A stretch of DNA of 64,000 nucleotides from Stichopus chloronotus (Eukaryota > Echinodermata > Holothuroidea > Aspidochirotida > Stichopodidae): positions 11,079,526 through 11,143,525 of the forward strand of contig CM037849.1 of NCBI GenBank assembly GCA_021234535.1, in the 5' to 3' direction. Positions 12,232 to 25,074 of this stretch are shown piece after piece. The position numbers and the translations under genes were made by a program. The stretch's first letter is position 1. Each line of letters begins with the position of its first letter. The notes under the pieces were generated by a model. That model was not told where the DNA came from, did no database searches, and saw only the letters and a program-made list of their open reading frames with translations.

Positions 12232-12762
12232 AAGGAGGCTTTTGACTGCACAGGTTCTGTATTTCTCCTCTACACATTTATTTTAAAAACTATTTTGATT
12301 TTTTTCTGGAAGGGGGGGGGGTGCTCTGTAGTTTTAGTTTTCTTGGGTGAACTTTTGACGCTGAGTCGTTCAATTGGTTCAGCCATTTATGATTTATAGT
12401 ACTTCTAAAAAAGTATGCTATTCTTTCATTTCTCCCTCTCAGTCATAATAATTATACCGACAATAAGTGTTTATGAAAGCTTAATATTTTTAAGAGAAGG
12501 GCGCAGTTCTGGGAAAGACTTTACATACCTCACTGAAACGTTTGTCCAAACTTCTTTTAGTTGACCTGAAAATACATGCATCCAGTTTAAGTTAAACATT
12601 TTGCTTAAGTGTTTGTTCTACTATTGAGGCAAAACGTAAATTAAATCACCCATTCCTTTCAAAATTAAACTCTCTCTTTTGAAAGTTTCACCTACTTAGT
12701 TGCATGTTTTATTCATTAAACCTTGAAACATGAATGTTCACGGACTACATCGAGGAACACTT

Positions 12763-12915
12763 TTCTCTTTAAAAACAAAAGAGTGAAATTCACTCTAGAA
12801 ACATTGTGTACATGACCCACTCCCAGTAAAAGTGAATTTCACGGGGAATGGAGTGAAAATTCAACCACAAAAGAGGGATATTTCATTCCATGAGTATGAA
12901 ATACGACTCCATTTG
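12763..12915 (+). mobile_element. GAGT-type inverted-repeat element, copy 2 (partial)
   Basis: It opens CTCTTTAAAAACAAAAGAGT then GAAATTCACTC, the same terminus as the copies at 10746 and 30733. Inside it has GTGTACATGACCCACTC and AAGTGAATTTCAC. The right end is not clear and is set where GAGT/ACTC words fade. It is non-coding; the open frame over it is incidental. Confidence 0.65.
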
Positions 12916-14040
12916 TGGCTTATTCGTAACTTAGTATCAGTATCCTCTGTTCCGGGTCGTTTCGTTTTTTCTTTTGATTTCTCGTATTATAAACAAAAAT
13001 CTAATAGAAGAATCCTTTCTTCAGGACAATAATAAGATTATGCATGATATATACATAACAATAAAACTAAGCTTGAGTCTCTTTTTCTTAGATATTAGTA
13101 ATCTTTATCACCATTATTCCATTATTTACAATCTGCAGCCTTTTCCTTTTAATTCCTTGTCTCTGCAGGACTTTTATAACACTTTCAAGTCAAGGATGAA
13201 CTAATCAATCCCAATGGGCAACTGCTCCCATTGCTCGTCCCCATCGTATGCACGAGAGTGTTACAGACGTCTGAAACCTGAATACCTGAAACGGACCAAA
13301 ACTGAATAAGAGGTACCAAAATTGTAATCACCAACCAATAAAGATAACACTCTCATCGCCACTGTAAACAGCAATTTTAACCTGCAAAATTTCACGTGGC
13401 TCCACCGGAAAGACGGACGCTTTCATTACCAAATATGATCCTCCACCCACAATGTACGTTTGTAGAAATAATTAAAAAATGCAGGAAAGATGTGAAGTAA
13501 GCTAGAAGTTGTACAAGCGTAAAAACAGTTTACAAAAAGTAAATAAGTGGCAAACTCAGTAAATAATGAAGAAGAAAAGTTTTTTAGATATATGATACGT
13601 AATAAGGCGACGTTTGAATCCTAGTTTGAAGGTATTTAGATTTAACATTCAATGATATAAAGAGGTTGAAGTCCACTTTTAGACCCATTTAATTGAAGAA
13701 AACGTGATTAGGAGTAAAATCTAAATAAGAGGTAAAGAAATATGGTAAGAATTATGACTTGGATATGAAGAAATATTACATATCAAATTAAAATATTTGA
13801 CGAAGATCTTGCACTTTAAAAGCAATTAAAGATAAAATATTATATCTGATTATGTTTTAATATAAACATTAATGAGAACACCTATTTTGTGGAAGAAACC
13901 ACGATATGGGTTAGCTGGTCGTTATAGTGCAACTTTAACCAATAGTTCTTTTCAGAAAATAGACAGGGGCGTAAGTTCGCTTGTTGGCATGTGCTCTGTC
14001 CCAAACAACATAGCAACAACAAAGAATAATAAAACCAAAT
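12916..14040. other. Unique AT-rich sequence
   Basis: No repeat match or coding signal was found. Overlapping small frames on both strands at 13.87-14.12 kb show no protein character and partly overlap repeat B. Confidence 0.45.
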
Positions 14041-14305
14041 ACCAGCTATTTCACTTGAATCACGTTTCTCAGAAACACGAGTTTTTAGAGCAAGGAAATT
14101 AGAGGAATAACTAACTTTAATCAATCTGGAGCACTCTTTGAAACAATTGCCCTTTTGGTGGAAGTATAAGTTCCAAGTTCTTGTAGCATGCTTTTAACAG
14201 GATTCCCAAATTTGATTCTCACTACAATCGACGATTAATTAACAAATTTCCAAATGTTTCATGGCTGTTCATATTCAAACACGTTACTCAGAATTTTGGC
14301 TGCCA
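14041..14305 (+). repeat. Interspersed repeat B, copy 1
   Basis: It aligns collinearly with 32208-32512. Shared blocks are CACGTTTCTCAGAAACA (ACGTTTCTCAGAAACA in the other copy), AGAGCACTCTT-type sequence, GAAACAATTGC, TTTGGTGGAAGTA, AAAGTTC/TAAGTTC, TTTTTAACAG/CTTTTAACAG and ATTCAAACAC-TTACTCAGA. Substitutions and indels are frequent. Terminal features were not seen. Confidence 0.7.
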
Positions 14306-15110
14306 TATTACGTTTGCTTTACAGAAAATCATGTTTTTAAACCAATGCTTTTGGACGCAGAAAGTTAGATCAGTCAATAATGTAGGACATTGGTGGACTT
14401 CTCTAAAGACGAAGTTTCGCACAGATAGGTTCCTTGTTGCTCAAGAATGTCCTGTTCACCTAATCTTTCAATATGCATCTTCTGAGATATTTTCTTTATA
14501 TGCCAAGTTGGTGCATTTTTAAATTTTTAACCGGTGTTTCACACCATCAGTGTAAGAAATTATGTGGAATTAATCAATTGACATATATTCGGCTCTTCGA
14601 CATAAATGACAAGACAGAAATTAGGCCTAAATTAAATTAAATTTAATATAAACGTGATGAAACCACACGTACATGACTGCGAGATAATACTTCCGAGGGC
14701 ATCGAAGACCTTTGATACCGCAGGTCAAGAAAAGTCCTTCTGTCCTTGGGGCTCCTGCAAATGTATTTCTTAACAGTAAATATCTTAAGACATATTCAGA
14801 AAACATACCCAAATTTGTGATCATAAGAATGTTGTGCTTGAATGATAAAGTGTATATACTCCTACAATGACAGATTCCTCTAGTTTAAACAACACGGTAG
14901 AATGATATAGAGGGATTGTGTAGCTCATGGTATTTGTTCCTGCAAAGTGCGATCAAGTACGATTGTAAGTGGGGGACAGGGGAGTGGAAAACGGTAAACT
15001 CGTTCCTTTTGTCCACGGTAACTACTGATTCAAAACTTATTCTTATGGAGGAAGCGGCATCCCAATTTGAAAATACATTAAGGTTGGAACATGAGTTACA
15101 CTGGCTATCC
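14306..15110. other. Unique sequence between repeats B and E
   Basis: No feature can be supported. A plus-strand frame (14916-15194) runs into repeat E. Its left 190 bp has no counterpart as clear as the repeat itself, and I do not recognise the peptide. Confidence 0.4.
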
Positions 15111-15468
15111 CCTGATCATCAGTTTTATTTTGATCTTCGTCAGAGTTTCAGAGAAGAGAAAGTAGGGAAAAATATCACTTGTCACAAAATCTGAAAGAGA
15201 GTTATGCACTCATCTTCCAGATATTTGAATATGAAAATTGTCTCGACATTTTTGTTGGCGCTCAGTGCAAAATTCAGACTCTCTTAGAAAACATAGCATT
15301 CAATCTCCATTACTTGACCTCAAACAGACCAATTGGAAATTGATATAAATATTCATCAATGCAAAAATAGGATTTAAATAATCTTATTTTACAAGTGGCT
15401 ATGATATATTCCGTGGAATGTGACTTTCAGTGGCAAATTTTTAACTCATATTCCAGCTTTAAGAGACA
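15111..15468 (-). repeat. Interspersed repeat E, copy 2 (inverted)
   Basis: This is the inverted partner of 6152-6489. Similarity begins at CCTGATCATC, continues through TCTTCGTCAGAGTTTCAG and ATGCACTCATCTTCCAGATA, and ends at CATATTCCAGCTTTAAGA. Weak similarity may extend left to about 15055. In both copies one frame reads a short conserved stretch, ALIFQIxEYENCLDIF, but it is soon followed by stops. A decayed coding origin is possible but unproven. Confidence 0.7.
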
Positions 15469-16994
15469 ACGTTATGTTACTATGCGTATGAAATGTTAAA
15501 AATGACACCGTGCAGTATTGTTTTTGACGTGTGAAATAATAGTGGTGAAGGAGGAATGGAGCTTGAGAATTACATTCCTAAGGACCCGTCTCCGTTTCAA
15601 ACTTATTCTAATTGAGGCGAAAATCGGGATCTTATTTTTTATACGATATGTTCCTATGTTTGATATCTAGTCAACTGCAGAACGACGAATGTCTTTGATG
15701 CCTTTTCTCTCAAACGTACCGAGTCCTGAAATGTGTACCATTCTCTGCGGGTTACTCCTCCGTTAAATAATTTTTTTCATTTTCTGACGAGAGCGTCCTT
15801 CTCATAACATCAAAAATTAGATTTTATTTTGTGACATATTATACCATGGAGGTCCATGATTTTAGGGAAAATCACGACGTTATTTTCATGTTTGATTAGG
15901 TAGAACAGAGACATTGAAGGTTACCGTATTTGCTTAGTAAATAAAATTATTTTAATTTTCTCCTTTTCCATAAAATCTATTTCTGTGAAAATACGTTGTT
16001 CATCTTTAATTTTGGTCTGTTAATTTAAAAATAATCCACCCATGAAGTATTGGATGAAATCACTGAAAAATATCGAAATGGTTCGTTCATTTCTTACCTT
16101 CCCAATTTCTCAAAATGGCTTCAGAATGTGTGTGGAAGAAGGGTGGTTGTGGTCGGGGTAGGGGGTGGGGGATGGTGGCGTAGCAATTCATTAGATTGTC
16201 CTGGAACATGAATTAGAAGAAGCCATTCCACTTGTACGGTTTAAGAATAACGTCACTCACTCGATGGTAGATTTGTTTTGTCATCATGGATTTCATAGGT
16301 CTTTGAACACCGATAACTAATTCTTAGTTTCAGAAAAGCTTTGGAAATCAGAAAATAAAAAACTGTCCGATGAAAATACCTCTTCTTATAGGTTAAATGT
16401 CAGTCTGTATGTTAAATGTCAGTCTGTATGCTGTTTCAGAAACACTACATGCCAAACACACCGTATGAAAATACAGTTAACACAATGCTACTTGATTGGA
16501 CTGCTCCGGTTAGACCTTTGCAGTGTTAATAATTTAAGTTCTGCTGTACTTCAATAATATTTCTATAAGCTCGGCTTCAGTAGGTTCTCCACAGAGCAAA
16601 CTGTTTTAAATCTATGATGAATTCCAATCAACGGCGTTTCAAGTCAGGATGGGGTACTTAGGACTAGCACAAGTATAGTTTTCAAAACTACCCATAAAAA
16701 TCCCAGAATTTGCCAAAATAAAAAAAAAAAAAATCACGTAAAGATAAGGCATAGAGTTAAGGTAAGTAACCGTGATTCCGCCAATTTATCTTATGAGAAC
16801 CCCATGCGTAAGACGTTGTCCGAAAAGTGAAATGTTCTTCAGTTGCTTTTGTAGTATTTATATTCATCTTGTGGAGGAAGAAAAGCTACAACTGTGCAAT
16901 GTTTTACCAGGGATTTTGATGGGTGACTACAGCTGTCTGGTGATACTGGCAGTACGGTTGTCTAGCACTTACTCCACCCACTGTAACTAGCAAA
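15469..16994. other. Unique sequence with one small tandem duplication
   Basis: The only structure seen is an exact 19-bp direct duplication, GTTAAATGTCAGTCTGTAT at 16392-16410 and again at 16411-16429. An A-run lies near 16722. No gene is supported. Confidence 0.5.
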
Positions 16995-17440
16995 CGATTG
17001 CCGTCCGCTTTAAGTGGCACCCATTGCCGTCCCCTTCAATTGTCATCCAGTGTCTCCCCCTTCAACTGACACACGTTCTCGGCAGGTTCAATTTATATCA
17101 AATAACGTCCTCTTAATCAGATACTCATTGCAGTCTCCTTAGACTGCCTTCCAACTGGCGTCTGTTGCCGTCAGGTTTTAATTTGCTCCCTTTGCCATCT
17201 CCTCAAAGTAACACCCATAGCTATCTATTTCAACTGTCACCTAGTGCCTGCCAATTGACATACAGTGTAAACAAGCACCCATTGCCTTCCCTTAAACTAG
17301 CATCCATTGCTGTTCTCTTCAACTGTCATCTGATGCCATTCCCATCAGCTAGCATACGTTACCGCTCGGTTCAATAGACATACCACTGTCCCCTAAGCTA
17401 ACATCCAATGCTGTTCCCTTCAACTGTCACCCATTGGAAC
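16995..17440. repeat. Degenerate 26-bp minisatellite
   Basis: About 15 diverged units follow a pattern near CCATTGCCGTTCCC then TTCAACTGTCAT. Readable units include CCATTGCTGTTCTCTTCAAC, CCAATGCTGTTCCCTTCAAC and CCATTGCCTTCCCTTAAACT. The period is about 26 bp with indels. The proline/leucine-rich frame across it (17165-17377) is a by-product of the repeat. Confidence 0.75.
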
Positions 17441-20400
17441 ACCGAAATTTTCTAGTTTCCAGATGGCAGATATCTCTGGGTCTCCTCAAAATTTAGCTTG
17501 CGGTGTAGGGACTTTTTTTCAAAGGAAATTGTGTCAGCAGCAGACCGCATTTAACCTACATTTGGTTTTGTTACCTTTACCTTTATACATTTATGATTGT
17601 ACTAGGTCTATTAAAACACATATTCATACAAAACAAAAAATTAAGCAGAAAATGAAAACAGAATTAATGCAAACTTGGCGAAATATGTAAAGGCGGTGAG
17701 CCATTCCCAGGACACTCTCCAACATCATCGTTTCGATGGGCTTAAGCAATTAAGTCGATATTTCACTCTGCCTTGTTTATTTTTATTATACGGATTGAGA
17801 AAAAAGCGTTCCCATAGATATTGAAATCGTATTGTTTTTCAGTTCATTATATGCGTCTATTTAAACAGATATATAAATATATATATTTTTGTATCTCATG
17901 TTATTATTGGACTGACGTTAGCTAATCACTTTTAGGTAGCAACACATAGTAACCGGACCATGGATCACCGTCTTCAGGAAACCTATCACACTAAAATCAT
18001 TCTCAAACTTCGATTAACACAAGGAAGTGAACAGGCTGTCACTTGAAGTTTCGTTCTCGACCAAAACTTTTTGGCATTTGATACACACGGAGCTGAATCA
18101 ATAACGAAGTGAAATGACGTGATAAAGCATTATTCTGTTGTTGTTATTCAGCAACATATGAACATGTGTATATATATGCCACATGTTAAGGTTCCTCGGG
18201 GTGTTGACATAACCTTTTTGTCCAGAGGTATCACCTGAAAAAGGGCGTCGTGCTGTTTTGACCCTATTTCACTGATAATCCATGGTTCGACTGTTACGAT
18301 GAACTTTTCATATAAACTTTGGAAAAGTCTAGAATTCTAGAAAAGTTAGAATTGATCGATGCTTTATGTGAGAAAATATACACTTACACAGGCCACGTGG
18401 GATTGGTTTATATCTTAACTCAGATCAATCACGATTAATCTGGAGTTATCATATTTTACCCCGAACAAACGAAATTTATAACTGCAAACCAAGAAATATT
18501 GTGAAGCAGACCCAACATTGCTTTCTGCATTGCCTTCTCACATAAACGTTTGTTTACTCCTTGATATCTTTGATGTTTTTTCTCTTACCTATACACAAAA
18601 ACACACGGGTATTGTTGAGACATGTCTAACCCATCACCGATGATCGCAGGAGATAAGACGGTAATGGCAGACAGGAATAGCAGCAAGGCAGGTATATCTG
18701 CAGTGACATGTGCAGTGACATTATAATCTGTTAACATTAACATATGAGGACAAACCTCCGACATAGCGACGCCTTGAAACATACTTTGACCTTCCTGGGA
18801 ACCATATTGTTGGGGACAATGATCCCTAGGAGCCAGGGCAAATAATAGCGGTAGAGATAGGTGATTGTTATTGTTAGACAGTCTTGAGTTTTTGACGGAC
18901 AGTGCCTGTAATTTTGTAGCATAGCTAACACAAACTGAAATGGTTCTAAACGTAAACCATTTGCTATATGCAAACCAGTTTCATTTTACATACTATTGCA
19001 GTTATTGTAAAACATTTAGGTAACAATGAATTGATTTAGTCCTTTAAGAATTCGTTGATGAAAATAGATGAGTGAGCTTTAAGAAAACAAACCCGTTTAA
19101 AACAATTGTTTGTGAAGTAATTTTGTGATGAATGTGCAACTAGAGTTGCAAAAATTGAATTCACTTTCTCAATTATGACACACCCAGATTCTATAAACTT
19201 GAATGTACTTTACTTAGAGTGATTTTTCCTTAAAGGTACCTCTTATCAGATGTAACGTTATGATACAGTGACTTCATTGCCTTAAAGAGTACATTTATAA
19301 ATCAAATGAAGTAAAATAAATTGACCTAGAATTAAATAACAAAACCACCCTTGATAGGAGAAACTTCTCTCTTCACTCACACCGAGTGAAGTCACTCTGT
19401 AATTTAGAATACATTTCCCGAAATATTCCGCTGAAGCAAAACATCATCCACAGATTTATCAAGAAGGGTCACCATGGTCGTTAACCCAACTTTAAAAGAT
19501 AATTAAACATTTGCAATGTCACAAATGACATATTGTCTACATTTGCTGATTTTTCTTAATAGAGATCAGTAATGATATGAGAAGCCCCTCATGTGTTACC
19601 TTGACTCGCCAACTAAATCTTTACCAATATTAATATTAGTAAACTTGTAGGAATTTTTTTTGTGCATGATAATCATTCAAGTATTCCATAGCCTATTACA
19701 ATTCAACGTTTGTGGTTGCCTCTGTCATTTGTATTTAATTTTTGCATGTACTGTCAGACTAATTACTGTCAGGTTAATCAGATAGCAGTCATTAATCATA
19801 AAGGTACGGCTGCTTTAGTCTCTTTACTACTTTGTAATTGAGAACTTTAACATTAGAAATTTGTAACATTATTTCGGAAAAAAAGGTTGATATTTTTAGT
19901 ATGTTGTTTTGTATATGTATAGCTGTTTTACACAGATCACCATTACATGTCAAACATCTCTTCCACGAAAGCTGCATATTTTGAGTACTATGATAAATTG
20001 TTGATTTTATTAACATCTTCTGTGAGTGAATCGTGACTTATATTTGTTCTTTACTTCATTTTGTGCAACATACTTTAAATGTGAATTAGATCAAACACAC
20101 AGTTTTTCTCCAGTCTGTGAGTTATCAACGTAAATTCTGTAGAGACCAAAACATTCTCCCACATTGGCGATTTCAAAATATATTTCGTTTCGTATCAAGT
20201 GGGGAGTAAAATTTGTGAGAAATTCTCCATTCAGGTCAGTTACTTCTGTAACTTCAGATCCTACATATTTTGTCCCTGATCTAAATACTAAGGCTTGGCA
20301 GAAGGATTTCCCGAAATTAATGACTTTGTTCCAATCAACTCGATCACATGTAATTACATTACACTGGTCATGTAATTACATTAAACTGGTCAACTCTAAT

Positions 20401-21409
20401 TAATACTTGCACATATGCCTTTTCCACTTTTCTGAAAGCAATCACAACCTTGTCTTCAAGTCTGGAAGTGCGTCTCGTCCTGTAATTTATTCAAGTGTAT
20501 TACGTTTGTTACGTAGCCTATTTTTATTTAGTTTTTATCAATATCGAAACCATTCAAGAACACCCAAAGTTGAAGACTTCACTGAATACTGCATACTGAC
20601 CTTTGACCTCCTCACTTTTATCAACAGTTAATTTGTGATATCAGGAAACAGTATGGCATCTTGGTTATTATCTGTGTTGTGGTTTCGCAGAACTGGTTAT
20701 CGAACAATTATTGCGGGAAAGAAACGTTCAATTTTTATATTCCATCTTTTCGAAGATCATTAATAGCCATTGAATAAATAAATAAATAATGAATATTTTA
20801 TACATTGTCTCAGTGTTCATTGAATATAGTGGTGAAGTATTCTGCTTACAAACATGCAAGGTAAGCTCTAATTCTTGGTTTAAACCAAGCATTTTCTGTC
20901 ACAACCTCTGATTGTAAACAAAATGTCAACATGACTGTATTTTGAGATAATGAACTTCCATCATACGTCACCACTCCTACACGCCACGTTATATAAATAA
21001 GATCGGATGAAATGAAACATAAAACATAGATATAAACATGATTTATTCCTTTTGTTTTATTTCTCAATTGTATAAATCCAAGTATTATTTTAAACGGGGT
21101 GTTTTCGTTATAAAAACAACCGAAGTTACATCCGCGACTGTGTACTTGCCTATAATCTACAAACTGTAATTTTTAGTAGTGGAGGAGTATGTAGGCGCAT
21201 GGTAAAAATGGAAGGAACAAAACGGAAATATTAGAGTTTTGTTCCAAGGATTATACACAATGTTCCACAAATGAATATCACTCTTTTGGCGACGTTTACT
21301 AAGAACACCTATCTCTTTCAACTACTTGGGACCTGTTACTGGCTGTCTTGTCAGTTTCTATGATGAAAACTTGTGGCTTATACCTGGAGGACAACTACGA
21401 AGTGGAGTC
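17441..21409. other. Unique AT-rich sequence, 4 kb, no gene seen
   Basis: Short structure only: a TA-rich run near 17868-17890 and a 22-bp tandem duplication (CATGTAATTACATTACACTG with two more bases) at 20347-20368 and 20369-20390, differing by one base. Small open frames do not resemble known proteins. Introns or regulatory DNA of a flanking gene cannot be excluded. Confidence 0.45.
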
Positions 21410-21625
21410 AGGCCCGCATCATGCAGTCTTTTCAGTGGGGGGGGGGGGGGGGGGAAGGGGTTGATTTTTACAAGTGGAACTTTTTACACGACAATTATGA
21501 CAATTAAAACGCATTATATATGTTGCTAACGTAGACCTACTATCATAGGCTGAGCGGAACTCCAGATCTTTTGGAGAGGGAAATTTCGTCCGAATACCAT
21601 GACCCCTATCGCCCGTACGGGCCTG
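21410..21625 (+). repeat. Interspersed repeat A, copy 2, with 18-base G tract
   Basis: It is homologous to 11797-12018. After TTTTCAGTG comes the longest pure G tract in the window (21437-21454). Then follow TTTTTACAAGTGGAAC, ATATGTTGCTAACGTAGACC, TACTATCATAGGCTGAGCGG, AACTCCAGATCTTTTGGAGA and finally GTACGGGCCTGGGAG. The poly-C seen late in copy 1 is absent here. Confidence 0.75.
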
Positions 21626-22525
21626 GGAGTAGATAAAGCATTCCCCATAAACTGTTTATCCATGTTTAATATATTACTCAGTCTAGTCCTCGTTATAAGC
21701 TTTTTTTTTAAAATTTGCCCTAAGGTATTTCAACAAATCTGGCACAAATGTTGAATGTAATTTACATTGTAGCTGTGAGAAAAGGTCTAAGAATATTTTT
21801 GTGTAGTCTCAGCAAAATAGACAATAAAATTCAAATTTTTATAGTTGGTGAGTGGCATCTGCCTCGACGAAATTACGTTTTGCCAAGAAGCTCAAGACAA
21901 AACTCAGTTTAACTTTGTGTTCGTGTTTCCTTTTCGAAAAGAACGCACAATTATTGACTTAAAGTTGACATTGGGCATTGTCTCTTAAATGAGAGAAGTA
22001 GCTGACACAACTGTGACTGCCAAGTCCTTGTGTTCTAAAATCTTTCCAGGGTGCAGAAGTAATGAGCCAAAGAATCTAACTTAATAACCAGGGATGTGTC
22101 AGAGAAAAGGTCCTTACCATATAGTAAGAGTAAATAACGTTAACGTAATTTGCAAGGTATTCTTTTATGTAAGGTAGTAAGTTATTTTTTTTATATGTTA
22201 GAGATATTAAGTTGTATTGATATGCTAATTCCATCAGAGCTGTTTATGTCTTTGTTATGTCTTTGAAATAGATTCCTTGTGTTTTATAATTGTATGTGTT
22301 TCTTTGTCAGCCGACTGCCATCTCTCAATATACTTGAATGGCCTAACTTTGAGCAAGTCCACGCCTTTTCATCTTTCCGTGTATTTCTTCTCCTAACTTA
22401 CCCTGCTCCGCATCCACACATACATGATTACAGGACTCGATGAAATGAAAATCAGTAAATGCGTTGAGTGTCATAACAACAGGATTCTGACATTAGTAGT
22501 CACTTTAATCGGAGATTGCTCTTAC
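21626..22525. other. Unique sequence
   Basis: No repeat or gene signal was recognised. Confidence 0.4.
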
Positions 22526-22575
22526 TACGTGGACCAAGAATCACTCTAGGTACGTGGATCAATGATCACTCTACA
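22526..22575. repeat. 25-bp tandem duplication
   Basis: Two units (22526-22550 and 22551-22575) share TACGTGGA-C-AAxxATCACTCTA with a few substitutions. Additional TACGTG words occur downstream near 22726 and 22774, so the locus may once have held more units. Confidence 0.6.
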
Positions 22576-22938
22576 AGTGTATTTGATTCCATTGATACTC
22601 CTGATTAAATGTGTATAATTGTACATGCTTTCTGCTGTGGGATGACAATAGGATATGTCATACATATTAGGACTCACCCTGAGTGTTGAATTCCGCCTGT
22701 AGTCTACACTTACGTGCATATAACGGTACGTGAATTCGTATGCAAGAACGTTGTGATGACAAGGAATACCACAAGTACGTGTCATGTGTATCATGGATGT
22801 GACAAGCACCATATGCTTGCTTCAGTCATATACAGCAATGTGTATACGGGTTATAAATACTCTAAGTTAGTTGACATCACAGGACTATCGTATGGTGATG
22901 CTTTGTTACAAAAACCTGGTTGAGTAAGAACGCCGATA

Positions 22939-23092
22939 TATATGGTTACGAGTATTCGGTTTTAGTATGAGAATGAATCAATCATGGTTGCATATATGGT
23001 TACGAGTATTCGGTTTGAATGAATCAATCATGGTTGCATATATGGTAACGAGTATTCGGTTTTAGTATGAGAATGAATCAATCATGGTTGCA
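22939..23092. repeat. Three-unit 54-bp tandem repeat
   Basis: Units at 22939-22992 (54 bp), 22993-23038 (46 bp) and 23039-23092 (54 bp) each start TATATGGTNACGAGTATTCG and end AATCATGGTTGCA. The middle unit lacks eight bases (TAGTATGA or an equivalent register). Units 1 and 3 differ by about one base, so the array is young. Confidence 0.9.
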
Positions 23093-24019
23093 TGAGTACG
23101 ACTTAGAATCTCTCCAATCAGGCTGATTATGAATATCGGTACCCGACTCTGTCTACGAATAAGAACACGACTACTAATTTACAGAGAACAGTGAGTAGCT
23201 AAGTTCATGTGCTCTAAATAGTTCATAATTCATCACTAATTAAAACTCCCAGTAATTCCCATTTGACATATTTCTAGGTTCTCCCTTCCGGTGGTACTTT
23301 ATAACATCAACAATTTTCACAGCAGACAATCTGTTGGAAGATTTAACGGAACAAATCCGTTGTTTGTCGTACTTCCTTTAGGTTGCAATATCATCAATTG
23401 TCCATTATTCTTCGCTTTGTTTACTTCCTTCGTTCTGAGTTTATAATCCTTTTTACTTTGTTATGAATTCCTATCACTAATTGTGTCACAGTTGATCTTA
23501 TTGTTTTCTCATATCCTTTCTTTCGTTATGTGATTTAATAGGTTTGTTTGTTTTTGTTGTATTCTTAGGTTTTCCTTTCATATGTCTTAGAAGGTAAAAG
23601 AAGTGAAACGAAAGCACTCTTATTGATGTCCTGCTGCACTTGAAAGCTTCATCTGAGCGAGTTCCTGATTTTTTTTTTGTAAATGAATTGGCCAAGAAGA
23701 ATGCTGTAATTAAGCTAACTTGAATTCTGAAGTTTAAGACTAATCATTAAATTTTCTCTCGCCAAAGGAAGATTTTGCCATTTTGTCATTATCTTAGTTA
23801 CATCTAAAGTCTTGTGTGAATCTTTCACACCGCAAATAGTTTCACATAAGAAGAAATGAAAACATACGATTGTAGCATACTTCTCGCAGAACTAGTACGT
23901 ATAAGCTATTTCCTTTGTGACTCAGCAACAGGTTTCATTTATAACAAGTATGTATGCCTTTTTATAGGAGTAACAGTAAATTATAAAATTATAAATCTTT
24001 CGGACAGTGCGTTGTCATC
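23093..24019. other. Unique sequence
   Basis: Nothing beyond short T-runs (for example near 23670) was recognised. Confidence 0.4.
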
Positions 24020-24600
24020 TGTTTGTAATGAGTAATGATATATCATATGTTGTTGTATGTATGTAATAGGTAATGATGTATCTTACATTGATATATGTTA
24101 TGAGTAATAATATATCATACACTGTTATAGTATATAGAATGTAACAATGAAATAATATGTCCTACATTGTACTAGTTAAAGAGAAGTACACGTGTATTCC
24201 AAGAAAATAAACTGTTAAACAGTATACAAATAAAACGAGTAATAATAACGAATAATAATATATGATATATTGTCATAGGCAATACTTATACTTACTGATA
24301 AGATAAAATATAAATTGTAATATGTATGTCATTAATTAAAAATTGTCATATGTATGTATCGCTTAATGATACATGATACGTTGTAATATGCATGTAATGA
24401 GTAATGATATATCATACATTGTCTTTTATATGGAATAACGATGATATTTTATACATTATCTAATGTATATGTAACAACATAGTGACACATCACTGTATTC
24501 AATGAGCAATGATATACAGTATACATAGTCATATATATATGTAGTGTTTAATGACACATGATACCTTGCGATATGTATCTAATAAGTTACAATATATTAT
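24020..24600. repeat. Decayed AT-rich tandem array, left part
   Basis: Many variants of GTAATGAGTAATGATATATC followed by ATACATTGTCATATGTAT repeat with a period of roughly 35-60 bp and many indels. The same motif resumes at about 25075. This is an old satellite or minisatellite; ORFs here are incidental. Confidence 0.75.
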
Positions 24601-25074
24601 GCATTGTCTTTTTTACAAGGTCTCCTTTAGGATTGGCCTGCTATGGTGTGACTTATGAAAATCAGGGTGTGCTCTTCGTAAGTGTTTTTAGTTCTGATTC
24701 TGCAGGAATTTGCCCTAAGCCCCCTTCCATGAAGGGGGGGGGGGGGTTCAGGGCAAAGGATCATATTTAGCCCACTTCACAGTAAATGAAAGTTACTATG
24801 CTATTATTGGATTGCTGATGGGATTATGTTCTGTATGTGAAAATTGCAAAGACCATATAAAATATTTAAGTAGCAATTACCTTACATTTGCTCTTCAATT
24901 TATGATGATGGCAGAATTCTGATTAGGACACGTTATTTGTTTTTATTTCATTTTTATTTTAGCATGGCTTGTAAAATAAAACAAAGAATAAAACAATGCC
25001 AACGAATTTGGGAGGTGTCTGGCCGTGATTAGCCATGCTAATTATGGCAGTGCGACAACCTGCTTAACACCCTG
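24601..25074. other. Non-repeat insert within the AT array
   Basis: The tandem motif stops after TATGCATTGTCTTTTTTACA and resumes near GTAATCCGTAATGATATG. The intervening 470 bp is unlike the array, contains a 13-base G tract (24734-24746) and has sequence such as GGTGTCTGGCCGTGATTAGC. It may be an inserted mobile element, but terminal repeats or a target duplication were not found. Confidence 0.5.
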
